A DNA stretch of 64,000 bases from Taudactylus pleione (taxonomy: Eukaryota; Chordata; Amphibia; Anura; Myobatrachidae), in the NCBI GenBank assembly GCA_031769625.1, contig JAUIMM010000686.1, positions 930,001 through 994,000 of the forward strand. Reading direction: 5' to 3'. Within the stretch, counting starts at the first letter, position 1. Every line of letters begins with the position of its first letter. The notes under the pieces were generated by a model that was given only the letters and a program-made list of their open reading frames with translations, was not told the origin of the DNA and did not search any database. Of the stretch, positions 1-11,297 are shown in pieces. The position numbers and the translations under genes were made by a program.

Positions 1-186
1 TCACCGGGATATGACAGTCGGGAAGCCGGCTGTCGGTATTAAGGCAGCCGGTTTCCCGATTGTATACCATAGCAGCTGCATCCCTTGCACCTATGGTAGT
101 TATGCCCATGTTCAACGGTCAATTTATAGACTGCTAGATAAATTATAAAAGTTGATTGATTGCTATGGGTAACTTCACCTCTTTAT
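1..186. other. Unassigned repeat-like sequence
   Basis: No gene is visible. The first 70 bases carry two related motifs in opposite orientation (a GGGAAGCCGGCTGTCGGTA block and a GCAGCCGGTTTCCCGA block). This resembles the end of a short inverted-repeat element that is cut by the window edge. Nothing else is recognised. Confidence 0.3.
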
Positions 187-1030
187 GGGCTCTATTTATT
201 AACATTTTTACTAAAATAAAGTGAAAAAGGGTGTTTTCACACCCTTTTCACATTATTTTAGTATCACCTACAGTTACTAAAGGGCAATTGGAGTAGAATT
301 CGTAAAATTCTACTCCAAGCCCTAATTATCACTTATTTTTAGTAAGCAAATCGCATTTCCCATAATTGTAATGGGAAATGTGATCTGGCCAAAGTTACTA
401 CAAATAAATTGTGAAAAAAATACTGGGGAAAGCCCTGTGATAATAATGCCACCTGTAGGTGGCATTATCCAGGGTCTCCCCTGGTTACCAGACTCCTGCT
501 TTGCTCTAACGGGCAGAGCAGAGCCCGTAGCCGGCCTCAGTGATCAGCTGTGTGGTCTATACAGACCTCACGCTGATCACTACTTAAAAAAAAATAGTCA
601 AAAAATAACTTACCAGAGTCCAGGGACCGGAGATCGGGGCTCCGGTGTCCGGTGATGTCCTCCTTCCGTTCCAGTGCAGGATGGGAGATCAGCTGACTGG
701 ATTCATGGAGGACATCACCGGAGTCCCGATCACCGGAGGTAAGTGTAATTAACGGAGGGGGGGTCACGATTGCGGGGGCAGGGCTTAGTGGCGGTGCTTA
801 ACAACGGCCGGTCAGCGCATGTGCAGGCACTTGTCACGGTAATTTTTGCGAACATACCATGATAAGTGTGCGGAGGGAATTCGCAGGGACAAAGCTTTAT
901 CGCAAGCTCTGTCCCTGCAAGGGATTATTAGTAAATCCCTGTGATATTGCCTGAATTCCCAATGCGAATTCAGTCGGTAAAATCACACTACAATCTGCAT
1001 TCAAAATGCAGATTGTAGTAAATAGAGCCC
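187..1030. mobile_element. Non-autonomous TIR element (GGGCTCTATTTATTAA family), copy 1
   Basis: The element begins GGGCTCTATTTATTAAC and ends GTAGTAAATAGAGCCC, so its ends are inverted repeats. It is flanked by the 3-bp direct repeat TAT at 184-186 and 1031-1033. A 3-bp target duplication suits the PIF/Harbinger superfamily, but no transposase is encoded, so the class is inferred. The interior has nested inverted segments, for example AGCTTTATCGCAAGCTCTG near 893. A second copy lies at 3428-4340. Short reading frames inside are accidental. Confidence 0.8.
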
Positions 1031-1146
1031 TATGTCTCTGAAAGGTTTGATACATCTCCCCAGTAGCATCTCACGTTCCAGTTACTATTACATATAGTAT
1101 ACATTGGATTTATAAGGGTTGGTAGCATCATGTTTGTTTATTCCAC

Positions 1147-1252
1147 GACCAAGGTGAGAGCCTTATGCTGGGTACACACTAAATGTTATGTCGTCCGATC
1201 CAACGGATCGGAACAACATATTGGGCACATCGTCTAGTGTGTACCCACTATG
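1147..1252. mobile_element. Short palindromic MITE-like repeat (GCTGGGTACACACT)
   Basis: Starts GCTGGGTACACACTA and ends CTAGTGTGTACCC, forming an inverted repeat around a central CGATCC/GGATCG palindrome. The same terminal motif recurs at 2549-2580 and bounds the element at 3020-3418. It may alternatively be one end of a longer element reaching 2580. No coding capacity. Confidence 0.45.
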
Positions 1253-1259
1253 TAGCTGA

Positions 1260-1970
1260 CGATGCTCACTCCTGCAGGTAGTCAGCAACATCCTCTGTCG
1301 GCCCTACATGCAGGGCCGACGGGCAGGGGTGTAGCGGGGGTGGTTCCAGTAGAGCATGAGCTCCGGGCACCAAAATGGACAGAGGGTGCAATCCAGGGTT
1401 CCGGGAATTCATGGGGCGCTGCACAGTGTGACGGCCGCCAGTTAGTTTTATCTAGTTTTTTTTGCTCTATATCCTAAATAAGTTACGGATCTGAGATACG
1501 TTTCTACATTTCATGTTCCTTCAAACTGCCCAGATTGCCTCCCCTCCGGCCCTCCCTCCTCTGTGATCATCTTCTGTCACCTCCCCTTACCTGTCAGATT
1601 GATTACATTCACTTCTCACCTCTTTAATTCCATCTCCTCTCTATCCTGTGATCGGCTCTTTGCCCCTGTCCACTCCTTTCTGCTTCTGTCACTGGCCCTC
1701 TCTGATCGGCACTTTCCTCTCCTCTTTGATCCCCTCCCTCCTTCTCTCCTCATTCTGTGCTTCAATGGACTTAATAGTTACTCATCTGAGGTAAAATCCT
1801 GCACTTCAATTATAAGGTACTAGTTTAAAAAAAGTCACTGCTTTGCTATTTAAAGTAATGGAGATGTTCCCAGGCATGACCAGAAAAGTGTTATTTGAAA
1901 GGTCTTTTAAAATATATAAGGAGACCTGGAATAATAATAATGGTGGTAGGCAGAGCATGATTAGTACTCA
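1260..1970. other. Intergenic sequence without recognisable gene
   Basis: The stretch is pyrimidine-rich between 1530 and 1760 (CCTCCC/TCTCC runs). No conserved domain appears in either strand's short frames, and no terminal repeats were identified. Confidence 0.4.
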
Positions 1971-1974
1971 CATT

Positions 1975-2330
1975 AATATAGGTGCAATGTATATTAGCTA
2001 AGTAGGAGCATAGCTGAGAATGGAGCTTCCCATAGGTGTTACCACTCCAGTAATAGCTGCTCGGGGCAGTAATTGCAGTAATAAGCTGAGCACCCTGTGA
2101 AATCTCACTCTAGCACATGTACTCTGTCAATTTAAGTTAAATGATCAGAATATATAATACAATCTCCTCTATTGACTGATAACAATTATTCAAAGGAGAT
2201 AAAAGTCAGATCCTATGTGCTATACATAAATAAAGCAGTGCCAAAGCAGCTACCCCTAAATGCATCACCGAAGCATTCTATTCCCCCAATGGGACCTCAA
2301 TGCCCAGCGTGATACTGCCACTGTTTGCTG
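1975..2330 (+). repeat. Dispersed ~350-bp repeat, copy A (inverted partner near 37.3 kb)
   Basis: The reverse complement of this segment matches 37160-37515 over most of its length. Shared words include CTCAGCTATGCTCCTACTT, TTTTATCTCCTTTGAAT and CTGCTTTATTTATGTATAGCAC. The two copies differ by scattered substitutions and small indels, as expected for old copies of an unclassified interspersed repeat. Homology of copy B stops where the Ngaro sequence starts. Confidence 0.7.
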
Positions 2331-2548
2331 TTTTTCTCTTCACTTCAGTATTCCCCCGCAGGCTGGCCATACCCCACTGGCACAGTTCAATACAGGTAGG
2401 GGGTGGGGCTGACATGCACTTTCTCCGGGCACCATTGTTCCACGCTAAACCTCTGCCGAAGGGGATGTTTTCGCTGCCTGCATCGACAAGTGTGTATGTA
2501 CTTGCCGATGTCGGGTCCCCCGCCGGGTCCTGTCGATGCAGAGGTCGG

Positions 2549-3019
2549 GCTGGGTACACATCGTCTAGTGTGACCCCAGTCTAACTGTATCTATGGATAT
2601 GGGAAGGAAACTAAAAACACAGAAACGCAACCCAAGGGGTAAATTTACTAAGTGACAGGTTTGAAGTCACTATGGGATTGTGGAGTTTTTTCAGCGGGTT
2701 TGTTTCCTGCGATTTACTAAGGGCATGATCACAACAGAAATCACACTTTTAAATATAAATCACTATTAAATCACAATCAGGTCCTGCCCAATATTGAAAA
2801 CCAGACCTACAGTAGGCCTTGATACCTAGGCTGGTAGTGGAAAAATCAAGGGGACAGATGTGTGGGGGTCAACCCAATTTTCTACTAACCCCCCCATACT
2901 TTAAAAATCAGAGCAACTTGTATGAATCTCTCCTTTCAAAACTTCCATATTTTCTAAACAAATTCCACACTGCTATGTTATGTACTGTAGGGTGAAGTGA
3001 CTTACACTCATAGTCGAAA
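2549..3019. other. Non-coding repeat-like sequence
   Basis: Contains GCTGGGTACACATCG at 2549 (terminal motif of the neighbouring MITE family) and GGGGTAAATTTACTAAGTGA near 2637. The latter resembles the end motif TTAGTAAATTTACCCCTCA at 21733-21752 in inverted form. No complete element boundary and no gene was found. Confidence 0.3.
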
Positions 3020-3257
3020 GCTGGGTACTTTCTGACGATTGGTAAGTGCATACACATTTACCAATCGTCAGCCGGACGTCACAACTAGGCAGGCATTTAT
3101 ATGTGCCCGCCCAGATGTGAGATCACTCACCAGCAACCTTTGCAACAAGTGTACGGGCAGTCGGCTAACGACTCATACACACAGCACAATGTACATATAT
3201 ATAGCATTGCTCCTGCCACTTGTGTGATTATCAATCTAGAGTGATGCCGGTTTGTTT

Positions 3258-3300
<43 letters not shown>

Positions 3301-3340
3301 TGTATATTTATATATATATATGTGTGTATATATATATATA

Positions 3341-3386
<46 letters not shown>

Positions 3387-3418
3387 TATATCAGCCATTG
3401 GCCAGTGTGTACCCAGCA
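3020..3418. mobile_element. TIR element carrying an expanded (TA)n tract
   Basis: Begins AGCTGGGTACTTTCTGACG and ends CAGTGTGTACCCAGC, so the ends are imperfect inverted repeats of the GCTGGGTAC family. An internal hairpin, GACGATTGGTAAGTG...CATTTACCAATCGTC, lies at 3035-3070. The (TA)n microsatellite at 3258-3385 accounts for all the tyrosine/isoleucine-rich reading frames here. Confidence 0.5.
3258..3385. repeat. (TA)n microsatellite, interrupted by TGTG/TGTA
   Basis: An almost uninterrupted run of TA dinucleotides with a few TG interruptions. It creates meaningless open frames on both strands. Confidence 0.95.
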
Positions 3419-3427
3419 CAAGATAAT

Positions 3428-4340
3428 GGGCTCTATTTATTAACATTATTTTTACTAAAATAAAGTGAAAAAGGGTGTTTTCACACCCTTTTCACATTAT
3501 TTTAGTTTCACCTGTAGTTACTATAGGGAAATTGGAGTAGAATTAGTAAAATTCTACTCCAACCCCTAAGTATCACTTATTTTTAGTAAAGCAGATCGCA
3601 TTTCCCATAATTGTAATGGGATATGTGATCCTACCATAGTTACTAAAAATAAACTGTAAAAAAATACCGGGGGAAGCCCTGTGATAATAACGCCACCTGG
3701 AGGTGGCGTTATCCAGGGTCTCCCCCGGTTACCGGGCTCCCACTCTGCTCTAACGGGGAGAGCAGAGGCGGGAGCCGGTACCAGTAATCAGCTATGTGGT
3801 CTAAATAGACCACAAGCTGATTGCTGTAAAAAAAAGAAAAAAAAAAATGAAACATTTTTTTTTTACTTACCTGAATCCAGGGACCGGTGATCGGGCCTCT
3901 GGTGATGGCTCCTCTCCGGTCAGCTGGTCTCCCACAGTGCACTGCTGCCCGGTCATCAGGTGATCGGGCCCCAGTTCAGTATGGGAGATCACCTGATCGG
4001 GAAGCCCGGAGAGGGAGGGGGGGTCGGGGAGGGGAGGTCGCGGGGGTCCGCGATCCCGGGGGGCTGGGCTTAGCGCCAGGGGCGGGGCTTAGCACCGTGG
4101 GGGGCAGCAGCGACGGTGGGTCGACGCATGCACGGGCTCTTAGTCGCGGTATTTTTTCCGAAAATACCGCGACTAGAGTGCGGATGGGATCCGCAGGGAC
4201 AGAGCTTTATCGCAAGCTCTGTCCCTGCAAGGGATTTATAGTAAATCCCTGTGATATTGCCTGAATTCACAATGCGAATTCACTCGGTAATATCACACTA
4301 CAATCCGCATTCAATATGCGGATTGTAGTAAATAGAGCCC
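3428..4340. mobile_element. Non-autonomous TIR element (GGGCTCTATTTATTAA family), copy 2
   Basis: It has the same ends as the element at 187-1030 and is flanked by the 3-bp direct repeat AAT at 3425-3427 and 4341-4343. The interior is alignable with copy 1, including the CAAGCTCTGTCCCTGCAAGG block and the GAATTCACTCGGTAATATC end. It also carries a GC-rich insert-like middle at 3990-4130. Nothing suggests that the 125-codon frame at 3887 is a gene. Confidence 0.8.
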
Positions 4341-4537
4341 AATGAAAGCTATGTACTTCTGGTCACTCCATCCAGCTCCTCTGCACAGTGTGACAGCATT
4401 GTGGCTTTGCAGTGTCATTAGAAGGTGTTCACGGCCCAAAAGCTGCAGGTGCGTGATGGTGTTACTAAGTAGTTCAGCTGCAGTACCACAACAAGGAACA
4501 AGGGATGGCTTGGTGGCCTAGACTGGAGCCTGATCAG

Positions 4538-4826
4538 CAGGGGCATTTTCAAGAGAGGAGGGGGCCCGTGTGAGGTCTCCGTCCAGGGCCCCCTCCTCCT
4601 CTCTCCAATGGGTGGCTGTGCACAGCAGCCATTTTCCTGATGTTTTCCACACTGCCGACACCGGCGCCGCAGCGGCGGCCATTTTCCAAGCATTTTTTAC
4701 CGGGTGCCGACGTGGGACTCTGGAGTAGTAAGTATAATATGGGTGCAGGGTGTGTGATGTGGGCCCCCCTGGACCCAGGGGCCCGTGCGCATCGCACACA
4801 CTGCACCCATTATAAATACGCTCCTG
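4538..4826. mobile_element. Non-autonomous hAT element with near-perfect 8-bp TSD
   Basis: The 289-bp element starts CAGGGGCATTTTCAAGAG and ends TTATAAATACGCTCCTG. It is flanked by CTGATCAG (4530-4537) and ATGATCAG (4827-4834), 7 of 8 matching. The interior is related to the element at 45570-45948 (shared GGAGGGGGCCCGTGTG and GCAGCCATTTTCC blocks). An 8-bp duplication and CAG...CTG ends are typical of hAT. Confidence 0.85.
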
Positions 4827-4834
4827 ATGATCAG

Positions 4835-5827
4835 TCTAATGGTTGATTACCTGATCATCAGGCACTGGCTGGGCGGTCCTGGGGGTCCTTGAGAAAAGGT
4901 GGCCCAGGGCAAGTGCCCCACACTCTCTTTGTGAGTGGATATAGGAAGTGGCCAAAAGGGAAATGCTGGCACAGTTGGAATGGGGAAGAAGAAATACTAG
5001 TAACTAGAGGGAGGGGAAGGGGTAGGGATTAGGGAAAGAAGTAGGGGAGAAATACTAACCCAAAAGCCGCAGGATCAGAGATCTGACCTGGAAGTCACAG
5101 TCACATGACCACTGGGATCTGGAAGATGCAAGTAGAGCCGCTGCAGCAGCCAGGAGCAGGTAAGCCACCACAGGGACACCAGGGGTGAAATGTCGACATT
5201 CTAATATGTTGACATTTCATCACGGTCTACATGGTGAATGTCAATATGGTCAATGTCTACATTATGACTGTCGACATACAGTATCATACCCAACCCGATG
5301 CAGACATGTCAATTTTATTATCATAGGCCTACCTCTTCTTGAGATGAGAGTATGAAACATGTAATTTCTCTATATCTAATTAATCAAATGAAGTTTAGAC
5401 AGTATCCATTGGTCCCTGTTTCAGATTTAGGTACAGCCAGTAATGACAAGTCTGTGTGTACACTACACATGCTCCAGAGTGAGGCAGAGGGTATGCACAT
5501 TACATAGTGTAATAATGAAGAAGTTACTTACGAGCTCCGATCACCCTCCCAGGCCACGACTCATACACAAAGCAGCCACCAATACTGGATCCACAGAGCT
5601 ACCTCCCCCCTCTGCAGCTGTGTGATGTCAACACGCTAGGCACAGGCCTCACTGCAGTATGAATTGTAGGGGCTGCCCTTAAATAGGTGTCAGAAAGGGA
5701 GGTGGCGCAGCTGTCTTTGGGCTGAGCGGGGTCTCTGACCTACTGGGCCCCCAGACATGTAAGTGGGGCCTGCAATAAAATGTGCCACCCTCCCCACCTT
5801 CACCCCAGGGACAATCAGCTCTGTCGT
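4835..5827. other. Intergenic sequence with MITE fragments
   Basis: No gene is recognised. Around 5198-5290 several GTCGAC/GTTGAC/GTCTAC-type words alternate in both orientations (ATGTCGACATTC, ACTGTCGACATAC), suggesting a palindromic MITE remnant. The rest shows no repeat ends that I can define. Confidence 0.35.
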
Positions 5828-6045
5828 GATAGAACCATACTTGCCTACTTTTGAAAAAGCATTTCAGGGAGATTGTGAAAGCAGCACCTATGAGCGCGTG
5901 TTACAGTGGGCGTGTACTGATAAATCTGAGAGGCGTGTCCTAAACCTGACTTACATCCAAATGTAAACCAGCCCAAAAGCAGTTAGTAAGATCTGTTTGT
6001 TGATGAAAACACACTAATACTTTTCAGAAATTCATAGCGATCATA

Positions 6046-6330
6046 GGCCCTCATTCAGAGCCGCACGTTAACAACAGTACGCTCGTTGCGTTCCGATGTT
6101 GACTAACCGCGCATGCGTCGGTGTTACACCGCGCATGTGCGTACGGCAGATTGCGAGCTTTTTTTCTCTCGTTCCTAAAATAGCGTACAGGAAGTGACAT
6201 GTCAAATGTGATTGACAGAACAGGGCGTTTTTGGGTGTTGACGGGGGTGGAGATGAAAAAACGCAGGCGTGGCGAGGCGTTTTTGGGGCGTACATACATT
6301 AGCAGATGCGAACGTCAAATGTGTTCGGAC
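6046..6330. promoter_or_regulatory. Terminal and subterminal region of Harbinger copy 1 (gene A side)
   Basis: After the terminal inverted repeat, the first 280 bp are rich in CGTACG/GCGTAC/GCGAAC-like words (AGTACGCTCGTTGCG, GTGCGTACGG, TAGCGTACAG, GGGCGTACATAC, GATGCGAACGTC). The opposite end is similar. Subterminal repeated motifs are where Harbinger transposases or their Myb-like partners are expected to bind; that role is inferred here. Confidence 0.5.
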
Positions 6331-7069
6331 CGTCTCATACGTCACTGAAACATCCGCTTTCCCTTCAAAATGCTCGCACAGCTTAGGGTCAGGATTACTC
6401 GACCACATTGGCGATGGCCTTCTCCTCCGTCCCGGGACTCCACGATGGTGCAGCGATTAATCGTGGCTGGTCAGTAAAGTAATTAGTGTTGGATTGAAAT
6501 CCGACTTGGTATGTGTTTGGAAAGCAGTTTATTGGGATAGCACAAAAGCGTACGCAGGTGGAAATCAGAGCTGCTAATGTCATGATTACATAATCAATTA
6601 GCGTACATTTTTGGGCTTTTATTTTGGCCACAATTTGGTGGTTATGGCCTATTGTAACAATAATGTCATCATCTTTTAATTAGCTCCCCTTTTTTTTGGT
6701 TTACTGTGGAATTTGCATCGCTATGTGTTTTTTTAAACGTTCCTTAAAGAGGCCTTTTTTTTAAAAAAAGAGAGTCAGTTTTTGCGTTTAAGGCCAGGAT
6801 TAACTGTAACCCATTTGTACAATAATGTCACAATACAATGTCAGTGTTTTGTTTTTAATTTATTGTTTACACACAAACAAATTGGCATAATATTGTATTG
6901 CCTTTTTTTGTGGCCAAGATATTTGATCAAAAAAAAAACAAAACATAACTACTAACATAAGCGTAAATACAAAATTTAAAAACATTTCACAAGAAAGGAG
7001 AGGGAAGTTTTGACCAGAAAGGAATATGAGCCAAGCACAGAAGGAAAGTGGGAAAAGTCGCCATTGCTG

Positions 7070-8354
7070 TCACCGTTTTCTCGCCCGTTTGGCTGGGTGA
7101 GGGTGGGCGCCAGACCGGGTCCGGGATGCCATCGGGCTGGCCTGTCCAGAGGCAGATGTTGTGGCCTCTGGACTAGGCACAGGGCTAGGCACATTTGGAG
7201 GATTGTCTGATGTTGTGCCAGAGGTAGAGGATCTGGATGTTCCGGCAGGAAGGGAGGTCGGCTCCACCATGTGCTGGCGAACGAGCTGCTCCAGGGCATC
7301 GGCGATGCGGATGTTGGCCCTGGTATTTTCCGCCAGGGCCTGAGCAATGGTCACGTTGGCCGCAGCATTTTGCTCCAGGGCCTCAGCCACCCGTATCAGA
7401 CTGGCGTCCATCCTCTGCAGAATCTCCGTATGGCAATCCGATTTAAAATTGAGTTCTGTGAGGAGGCCCACTGCCTGCGAGGGGGCACGCCCTGGACTGG
7501 CTTCTGCAGGGTCCTCAGCCGGATGTACTGGTTCCTCCCCTGCAGAGTCAGCAGAAATTCTGCGGCCAAGGCTCCCCTCTGGAGCAGACTCATCCGCCTC
7601 TGTCTCTGTTAGGAAATTGGAGAAAAGACTCACATTAGAATCTACATATTGGCACAATAGCATTTCTGAGTTGGTGACATCACAAGACTTACCTTGGCCA
7701 ACATGAGGAGCCGCAAAGTCTGGCATGTCTGTATCCATGTTGGACACGCCAAACACCTCCACAGCCTGCACACACCCCTGTGCCATCTCTTCTGTCTGTC
7801 AACTCCAATGACACAGGGGTGGGACCCCCACCTGTCCCCCTTGCATGCCTAGCCCTGTCGGCAAGTTTTTGTTTTAGACGATATTTGAAGTCTGCCCATC
7901 TGTGGAATGAATTTGGAACCATTATCCTTTTTTTTACAATGGGGTTTGTTTATAGGATGGGAAAGTGTTTACTTACCGCCGTTTGACATCCCGGGCTAGA
8001 CGGACATAATCACCCACCCTATTGACAGCAACGGCGACCTCCTCCCACATTCTCCACTTCTGGCTTTGGCTCATATTCCTGGCTGCCTGGGGCAGGATGT
8101 CAACGCACTTCTGGATCAAAACCTCCATCTCCTTGCTTGTGAAATGTGGCTGCCTTTTTTTTTTGGCAGTTTTGGCGGGTTGACTGGGGCCAGCAGTCTC
8201 TTCCATGTCATCCTCCTCACCTATTTGGGTAAATATGCAGATTTAGCCACTTCACAACTTGCACAATATTATGTTTTAAAATACTCATTGACACAAAATG
8301 CATGAAGGCCTTACCGCCGCAATTTTGACCATTGTTTCCCTGGTTTGAAGCCAT
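7070..8354 (-). pseudogene. Harbinger Myb/SANT-like protein, gene A (copy 1, 2-nt deletion)
   Basis: Four exons: 8354-8315, 8220-7977, 7899-7693 and 7605-7070, with GT-AG introns matching those of the open copy at 55414-56701. Exons 2-3 encode a Myb/SANT-like DNA-binding domain (FTSKEMEVL start, VKRRWADFKYRL third helix). In Harbinger elements such proteins help the transposase into the nucleus and onto the ends. Exon 3 is 207 nt instead of 209: near 7785 two bases are missing relative to copy 2, shifting the frame just after ELTD. Exon 4, with the heptad-like helix (ALEQNAAANVTIAQALAE) and a basic tail, stays open. The protein is therefore probably broken, unless translation restarts at the Met near 7786. 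Confidence 0.88.
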
Positions 8355-8759
8355 GTCTCTGCTTCCAGCATGAAATCATCCAGAAATTCTATGTGATTTC
8401 GTGACGTATTTATACATGCGTCGTTAGTTTGCGGCCGCATCATTGATTGTGCGTCCCTATGATTCATCCTTAATTTGTGCGGGAAAATAAACACTATTTA
8501 TGGCTTGGTGTGTGTGGATTCGAGGTGGGGTTGTTGGAGTGTTGTCGGTTAAGTGGTTTGGATTTGGTTGGTTGGTTGCGTTTGGAGGATTTTGGAGAGT
8601 TGTTTTTTTGTTTGTTTTTGCTACATTTCTTTGGTTTTTCCGTTCGCATTTTTTTCATTGTTTCAACATCCTTTCCTGATTTGGTAAGTTTTGTGCATTC
8701 AAATTTGTGGCCAATTGGTGTATTCTTCTGTTTTGTGGTTAGTTAATTTGTTTAACACT

Positions 8760-8853
8760 CATTTCATCTTTTTTAGTTTTTTTTTGTTTTCGGACCCAAA
8801 GAAGTTTTTTGAGGACATCTTATATATTCGAGTTGGGTAAGTCCATTTTTTGT
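8760..8853 (+). promoter_or_regulatory. Possible 5' leader exon and splice donor of the transposase transcript
   Basis: A consensus donor (GTTGG|GTAAGT) occurs at 8837. A polypyrimidine tract with acceptor TTTTTTACAG ends at 9670, 13 bp before an ATG that opens the transposase frame. This suggests a non-coding first exon and an 834-bp 5' intron containing the 48-bp array. The donor is conserved in copy 2 (rc near 54943). Transcription itself is not shown. Confidence 0.45.
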
Positions 8854-9463
8854 CTTGCATTTGTGAATGAATTACGGCATTTTTGACTGTTGGTGTAGTG
8901 ACTTGTATTTGCGAATAATTTACCGCATTTTTGACTGTTGGTGTAGTGACTTGCATTTGCGAATGAATTACGGCATTTTTGACTGTTGGTGTAGTGACTT
9001 GCATTTGCGAATAATTTACCGCATTTTTGACTGTTGGTGTAGTGACTTGCATTTGCGAATAATTTACCGCATTTTTGACTGTTGGTGTAGTGACTTGTAT
9101 TTGCGAATAATTTACCGCATTTTTGACTGTTGGTGTAGTGACTTGCATTTGCGAATGAATTACGGCATTTTTGACTGTTGGTGTAGTGACTTGCATTTGC
9201 GAATAATTTACCGCATTTTTGACTGTTGGTGTAGTGACTTGCATTTGCGAATAATTTACCGCATTTTTGACTGTTGGTGTAGTGACTTGCATTTGCGAAT
9301 ACTTTACCGCATTTTTGACTGTTGGTGTAGTGACTTGCATTTGCGAATAATTTACCGCATTTTTGACTGTTGGTGTAGTGACTTGCATTTGCGAATAATT
9401 TACCGCATTTTTGACTGTTGGTGTAGTGACTTGCATTTGCGAATAATTTACCGCATTTTTGAC
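8854..9463. repeat. 48-bp minisatellite, ~12.7 units
   Basis: Tandem 48-bp units contain GACTGTTGGTGTAGTGACTT and GCATTTGCGAATAATTTACC, with few substitutions (ATGAATTACGG versus ATAATTTACCG variants). Because 48 is a multiple of 3, both strands stay open and give 16-residue repeat frames. These are by-products, not genes. The array lies between the divergent transposase and gene A, probably in the transposase 5' intron. Copy 2 has about 10.6 units. Confidence 0.97.
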
Positions 9464-9682
9464 GGCTTATTCATCATATAATCCAGTTTTGCTTTTCCCT
9501 TTTCCATTTTTTGGGTCCATTTGAACCCTATTTGACGTACGGTGTGCAATGTAGTTTTCATCGATGGCCAAATGTGTTTTTCCGCTATTTTCTGTGTTGG
9601 CTTGCAACAATTTTTAAACAAAAAAAACACCCTCTAAATTTTTGAAGACTCATTGTTGCCTTTTTTACAGTTTCTACGTATC

Positions 9683-10942
9683 ATGACAATACCCCGGCAT
9701 GTAAGCAGCTATGGATGGTATCAGAAATCTAAGTTGTTTTTTCTTACTTTTGGGGTGGGTCAAAAGCCTTACATTGTAAACTTTGAATTTCAGGTAGATC
9801 TGGGGCGAATTGTTCTGGCCCTGCTCCCGGAAGACGACCAACCTCAAACTCGTCCCAGGCGTAGGCATCGTAGGCATGCAAGGCCCCAGATATTTCGAAC
9901 ACGTGTCACCCTTTTTGGAATGCCCGATGATGAGGTTTTAAGACGCTACCGTCTACCTCCCAAAATCATCATAGACACTCTCTCATTAATAGAAAGTGAT
10001 CTTGAGCGGCAAATTGACAGTCCAACAGCAATACCACCACTGACGCAATTTATGGCGGTGTTACATTTCTGTGCCTCAGGATCGTTTCAAACAACGGTGG
10101 GAATAGTGGCGGGCATCTCCCAATCCTCCTTTTCCCGGATCCTGAGGGCAGTGATGGAGGCACTTTTCAAGCACCTCCATCATTTTATTAAAATGCCTTT
10201 GGATATGGGTGCCCTTAGTGTGGCCAAGGCCAATTTTTACCAAATAGCTGGCTTCCCACACATCATAGGGGTTGTGGATGGTACTCACATACCACTTCAG
10301 CCTCCAGCACGGCTGGAGGCAATATTTAGAAACAGGAAACACTATCACTCCCTGAATGTAATGGTGGTATGTGATGCCTCCCTCCAGATCCTGTCCCTGA
10401 ATGCTAAATTACCAGGAAGTGCACATGACTCCTTCGTCATCCGGCAATCAGGGATATGGCAGAAATTAACCAACCTACAAGCTGGTGATGCGTGGCTTCT
10501 GGGTAAGTGGAGACCTTTAGTACATAACAATGTTAAGCTTGATACACAGTGTTCCTGATGTGGTCTATTTTTGTTCACAGGAGACAGTGGATACCCTTGC
10601 ATGTCCTGGCTGCTCACTCCTTATTTGGCTCCCACACCAGGGCCACAAAGTGCGTATAATTCCGCACTTACAGCCACCAGGCAAGTGGTGGAGCGCTGTA
10701 TCGGCCTTTTAAAAGGCCGATTCAGATGCCTCCACCGCTCTGGTGGCGAGCTCATGTATGTGCCGGATATGGTGTCTAAAATTGTGGTCCTGTGTGGGAT
10801 ATTTCACAACATTGCCATAAGGAGTGGTGTCCCAATGCAGCCAGAGGATGCCTTACCTGAGGATGGCCCCCCCGAGGTTGGTCGAAGGTCAGTATGTGGG
10901 GGGGCCATACGCGATGATGTGGTGGCCAGATTTTTTAGGTAA
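9683..10942 (+). CDS. HARBI1-like DDE transposase (copy 1, open)
   Basis: Two exons, 9683-10502 and 10581-10942, joined across a 78-bp GT-AG intron (CTGG|GTAAGT ... TTCACAG|GAGAC), give about 393 codons. The fold is the DDE_4 endonuclease of PIF/Harbinger transposases, which cuts and pastes the element. Visible motifs are ASGSFQTTVGIVAGISQSSFSR (helix-turn-helix-like), GVVDGTHIPL (first D), NAKLPGSAHDSF (second D) and VERCIGLLKGRFRCL (catalytic E) in exon 2. The start at 9683 follows a good acceptor at 9670; an in-frame Met lies at 9653 and another acceptor at 9793, so the N-terminus is uncertain. The last codons overlap a donor-like AG|GTAAGT, so a further exon is possible. AATAAA lies at 11292. 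Confidence 0.93.
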
Positions 10943-11291
10943 GTTTGTTCAAAACTCCAGTGTTTATACCTAATGTGTTTGTTTTTTTTGGCAAACATCT
11001 AATTTTTTTTTAATTTTCTCACCATCTTCTGTTTGTTCACATAATCTTTGGCACTCCAACGCTCACTACTTCCTGCTACCCTTACCAAACCTGGATCTGG
11101 TCCTTTTGGGCATATATTCTGGAACCCATATCGCAACGCCATGTTTGTGGAATCATGTTGGCATGGTCCTTCGTCAACCAGTTCTTGATTTTGTGTTTTT
11201 ATTTTATTTTTTCTTGGTATGTGTTGTATTTGAATTTATCACTGTGTATTTTTTTTGGGAGTGACCACTTTGTTTTCTCTGTTATGTGGTG

Positions 11292-11297
11292 AATAAA
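11292..11297 (+). terminator. Polyadenylation signal of the transposase gene
   Basis: AATAAA lies 350 bp after the transposase stop in an AT-rich context. The convergent gene B has its own AATAAA on the opposite strand near 11731. Confidence 0.5.

Noticed and set aside
3220..3463. Tyr/Ile repeat proteins
   Set aside because: Translation of a (TA)n microsatellite on both strands.
3887..4264. 125-codon frame as a small gene
   Set aside because: Lies inside a TIR element with 3-bp duplications, has no domain, and the related element at 187-1030 does not keep the frame.
8854..9463. Possible CRISPR array because of regular spacing
   Set aside because: Units are contiguous tandem copies with no unique spacers, and the surrounding genes are eukaryotic with introns.
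8759..9481. Long open frames on both strands with 16-residue repeats (about 200-225 codons)
   Set aside because: They are produced by a 48-bp tandem unit (a multiple of 3) lacking stops on either strand. The second copy shows the same artefact with a different number of units.
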